From Pyrocephalus nanus (lineage: Eukaryota; Chordata; Aves; Passeriformes; Tyrannidae): a DNA stretch of 64,000 nucleotides. How positions within the stretch are numbered: the stretch's first letter is position 1; each line of letters begins with the position of its first letter. Both the position numbers and the translations under genes were made by a program. Of this stretch, positions 60,657 to 64,000 are shown one piece after another. The notes below the pieces were generated by a model that saw only the letters and a list, made by a program, of their open reading frames with translations, was not told the origin of the DNA and did not search any database. Location of the stretch: NCBI GenBank assembly GCA_038380795.1, contig CM076266.1:37337425-37401424 (forward strand). The letters run 5' to 3'.

Positions 60657-61949
60657 AACAACTGCTCTGCTAAGAGGTTAGAATCAACATATCTGACTTC
60701 TAACCACGTTTAGAAAATTCTCAATTGCTTAAGAAGACTTACGAACATCAAAAGGAGCACCAGAAGTATTTCTCTGTAGGATCATTTGATGCTAACCATG
60801 ACTCTATTTTTTTTTTTTAAATCTCACCAAAAAAAGAGCAAGAGATGAGGGGACAGAAAATTATAAAGGCACAAGCAAGACAGGTTAGAAAACGAACAAT
60901 TAGCACAACTTTTTTCTTGTATCACATATGTATTTGTGTACAAACTGCATTTCAATCTGTAGCATTAAAGAAGAAGTAAGAAAATTACTTTGAGCCCTCA
61001 CGTTTACAGCAATAGTGAGCCTGGATCCTATAGTTAGAGAACTAGATAAAAGTAACATAATATTCAGAATTGCCCAGGAAGTACATTCAATTCTCTTAAT
61101 ACCGTCAAATAAGCTAGGGATTTGGATTTCACTCATTTTGAGAAGTGTTCACTGCAAACATTTTATTACCTCAACAAGTTTTATGGACCCTATCAGAACA
61201 GCTGCGATTCACTTCACTTGTAGCAGAGGAAGCTGGTAATAGCTCAAAGATTGCCCCTTTCATTTCATAAACCAATTAGGACCTGGATCCTATGACTGGA
61301 GTAACACAACCCCTTCTTTTACTGGCAAAATTCCACTTCATTTATGTGAGCTCAGAATAAACGTCTCTGTTGGCAGAATACAGATGCTCGTAGCAGCAAA
61401 TGTTTCTAAAACACACTCTCTAATTTGTTCCTTCTTCCAAGGAACACTCTTCCTGCACTCTCAATCTACCTGCAGGTTCTGTCTAGCCATCAGTTCCTTG
61501 TTCAACTCAGCAATTTCTTGCTGAACAACGCTGAGAGAATTTAAACTTTTGATTTACCATGTGTAACCCTGTTATAAGGTTTCTAAAATGACAGATTTAT
61601 TTAAATTATTTTTTCCTTCTAAATCAAGATTAATTTCATTTTTTTAAAGGAACTAATTTTCATGATGTTATCTTAGATTTATCTATGCCTTTGATTTAAA
61701 TTCTTGGTGTTTGGGTTTTTTAGGGGCTGCTTTTGTTTTCAAACATGTATTTGGCCTGTCCGTAAGTATAAACAGAACTATATATATGCCTTAAATGGGA
61801 CTATACTGTACCATTGATTTTGAAAACTCTACTCATCAGTTGATAAGGAGGCCTACTTTTACAGGTGGTAAAGTAGGATTCAAATACTTTACCCGAAGTC
61901 TATAATTTCCCCCAGGCATTTTTCTCTGAACTGTGGTAATTGGTTCTAA
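60657..61949. other. Unique non-coding stretch
   Basis: No gene is supported; frames are at most 78 codons. The 12-base word CCTGGATCCTAT occurs at about 61020 and 61281 in the same orientation. Its source is not clear. Confidence 0.55.
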
Positions 61950-62092
61950 TAAAAACAACAAAAAAACAAACAAAACAAAAACCAACCAACCAACCAAACA
62001 AACAACAACACCAAACAAAGACCAAAAAGAAGAAAAACAAAACCCAAACAACAACAAACAAAATGAAGAAAAAAAATTTCAAAAAAATACCA
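61950..62092. repeat. A/C-rich simple tract with (CCAA)n and (CAAA)n
   Basis: About 140 bases are almost only A and C: AAACAACA units, CAAA units, a CCAACCAACCAACCAAAC core (61983-62000) and a tail with occasional G. It is the same kind of sequence as 12559-12670. The 93-codon plus frame across it codes for Lys, Asn, Thr and Gln runs and is not a gene. Confidence 0.85.
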
Positions 62093-62361
62093 TTGGAAAG
62101 ACAAACCATGTAAAATGGATGTTTTGTCTGTTCAGTATATCAATGCCAATTCCCTTATTGAAACATAACTTCTCATTGGGCAACTTAAGTTTTATTAGAG
62201 TTATTTGCACATAAAGGTCTTCCCTGTTTACTCACTCATTATAGCAATTGTGCCACACCCAGCAAACCTTTAAGCCCTTCTCTGAACTGATATGGTGTAA
62301 GGCAGCACCCCAAAGCTTGCTTTTTCTCTGGAACCTGTGAATTATGCTCTTAAATGGAAAG

Positions 62362-62366
<5 letters not shown>

Positions 62367-62394
<28 letters not shown>
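62367..62394 (+). repeat. Poly(A) run of 28
   Basis: This is an uninterrupted run of 28 A, the longest homopolymer in the window. It could be a mononucleotide repeat or the tail of an L1-like or retrocopied insertion. No AATAAA signal, processed gene or target-site duplication is evident beside it, so the simple-repeat reading is favoured. Confidence 0.9.
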
Positions 62395-62397
<3 letters not shown>

Positions 62398-64000
62398 TTA
62401 CAACAAACCAAATCTATATTGTTTGAGTTAGAGTTTTACTATGGTTTAGTTACCTGTCAAACAGGCTGACACTTGGATAAAACACATACTGGAATCATGC
62501 ATCAGGGCATGTTAAGTGCAAACCCATGATGAAGAACAGAGCAGCTTTGTGATTTGGCTGTGCAGAGAGAGCTCTAATGAGCTTTTTCTGGTCTAGGAAA
62601 GCTTGATCTGTCATATCAAACCCACTGTAACTCAGATCCTCTTCCATCCAAAAATGATTTTACATCTGTTTTAGTTCAAAGAGTCATATAAGTCAGAAGC
62701 TCTGCCTATAAATTTTGATTACACCTTTAAAGATTTATACAGTGTCTATTATATATATATATACATACATACATGGGAGGTATGTAAGAGATACCAACCA
62801 GTAAAATTAAAGAATAAATTCTAGATTCTTCAAGTTCTGTGTATCACATTTAACTCCTATTTATGGCTTTCTCTGATGTGAGTGCCAACAATGCCTATGA
62901 AAGTTCAGTATTTCTGTTCAAATACAGTGATGGGTGCAGCACACTATTCTGACATTTCTTTCGTATGGTTCTTGGGTGGGACAAGCTTTTCAGGACAGAA
63001 AGATCATTATCCATTTCTTAGTAACTATTTGCATGAGAATTGGCTTGAATGTGGTTTTGCTGCCTATTTCAAACAACCATCAGGGGAGGGAGAGAGCTCG
63101 TTTCCCTTTGTAATGAAATACAACAATCCTAATGAGAGTCAGTGGCCAGTAGATCACACAGTATCCCTGATACTTTTTTTTGTGTGTGTGTTTTCTTGCT
63201 GTGAGAAAGCAACATTTCCAACAAGCTTAGGAATTCTATCAAGTAGAAAGTATGAAGCGTAAAATACTGTGTTCATTAATAAATTTACCCAACATTTATA
63301 ACAAGCACATAAATTTCAGGTAACAGTTGACTTCAAGTCAGATAAGAAACACACTAAACTCTCTCCATTCCAGGTTGACAGGCTATTTATTACCTAGCTA
63401 ATGATCCTACTTTCAGACCCCTGAAAGTCACCTTGATATAGGTCAGTACTTTAGAGCCCCAAACTAGACCTTACAGTAAGAAAGAGTTTTTGGAAGGCAA
63501 GTGAGTATATGGCTCAGGATAGAAGAGAGATGTTGTGAACAATCACCCCTTTGTGCTGTGCCTGACACACAGACTGGTGCCGTTTGCTCTTTTTCTTCCT
63601 GACTCAGCAGTGTCAGGAGAGATTGAGTCAGCAGCTCCTGAGCATGCCGATGTGAAAAACAGAGGAGGTTGGGGAGCAGACAGAGCTTCTAAACATCACA
63701 GACAGCAGCACAGTTTGATCTGCAGATCAATGTGGGGACCTGGGCAGCAGCTTGCTAAAAGGGATAAACAACTTGAAAAGATCCATCTCATTTTCTCCCT
63801 CATCATCCTCTCTATTAAATGTAAGCTATGAGACAACTTGTTTCTGAGAAAGGCTCTCCTGTAATAATTTCCTACATAATTCAGTTGAGCTTCCCAGAGA
63901 CTCGTGGCTGCGCACAAGTAGCTTGATGGGATTCCATGTTAAGGTTGGCCAAGGTAGTAGGAAGACTACAGAAAACATATCTTAGCATAAACAGAAGAAA
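62395..64000. other. Unique non-coding stretch with a short microsatellite
   Basis: No gene is supported. The longest frame, 126 codons at 62882-63262 on the plus strand, has no recognised motif. A (TA)n(CATA)n microsatellite lies at 62749-62774. The right edge of the window cuts through featureless DNA. Confidence 0.55.

Noticed and set aside
61933..62214. 93-codon plus-strand frame
   Set aside because: Most of it translates the A/C simple tract into Lys/Asn/Thr/Gln runs.

Overview
The window looks like non-coding DNA from a bird genome, either intergenic or deep intronic. Four kinds of repeat point that way. There are CR1 LINE pieces, one ending in the typical avian (ATTCTATG)n-type 3' end. 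There is one solo LTR of a family I recognise from many bird genomes. There are very old 5S-rRNA-headed and tRNA-headed SINE relics of the amniote AmnSINE/Deu type. Finally, the sequence is AT-rich with few interspersed repeats. I found no bacterial, plasmid or phage features, no rRNA or intact tRNA gene, no CRISPR array and no convincing protein-coding exon. Most open frames are under 110 codons and look like chance. The longer ones are unrecognised or lie inside repeats.

Layout. 1-5.4 kb: mostly unique sequence, with an antisense SINE tail near 1.9 kb and a decayed CR1 reverse-transcriptase fragment near 5.0-5.4 kb. 5.4-12.7 kb: unique sequence, then a repeat cluster at 9.3-10.5 kb (antisense SINE tail, 5S-derived SINE, old CR1), two long but unrecognised minus-strand open frames, and an A/C-rich simple tract. 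12.7-24.5 kb: featureless except for a 55-bp direct repeat whose copies start 1,624 bp apart. 24.5-24.8 kb: a 5'-truncated CR1 whose ORF2 tail is still open. 24.8-32.0 kb: mostly unique. 32.07-33.10 kb: a solo LTR on the minus strand with a 5-bp target-site duplication. 33.8 and 42.5 kb: palindromic elements that resemble an old amniote hairpin repeat. 51.8-52.1 kb: a Deu-type SINE relic on the minus strand. 54.5 kb: a CR1 3' stub. 57.5 kb: a 53-nt hairpin. 60.5 kb: a tRNA-like SINE candidate. 62 kb: another A/C-rich tract and a 28-base poly(A).

No genes act together here. The content is a record of transposon insertions of different ages: SINE/Deu relics and decayed CR1 are old, while the 24.6 kb CR1 and the LTR are younger. 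I found no undescribed gene system. The items most worth checking are the ancient SINE relics, which belong to a class known to be co-opted as enhancers, and the three hairpin or palindrome loci. Family assignments come from memory of consensus sequences, without any database search.
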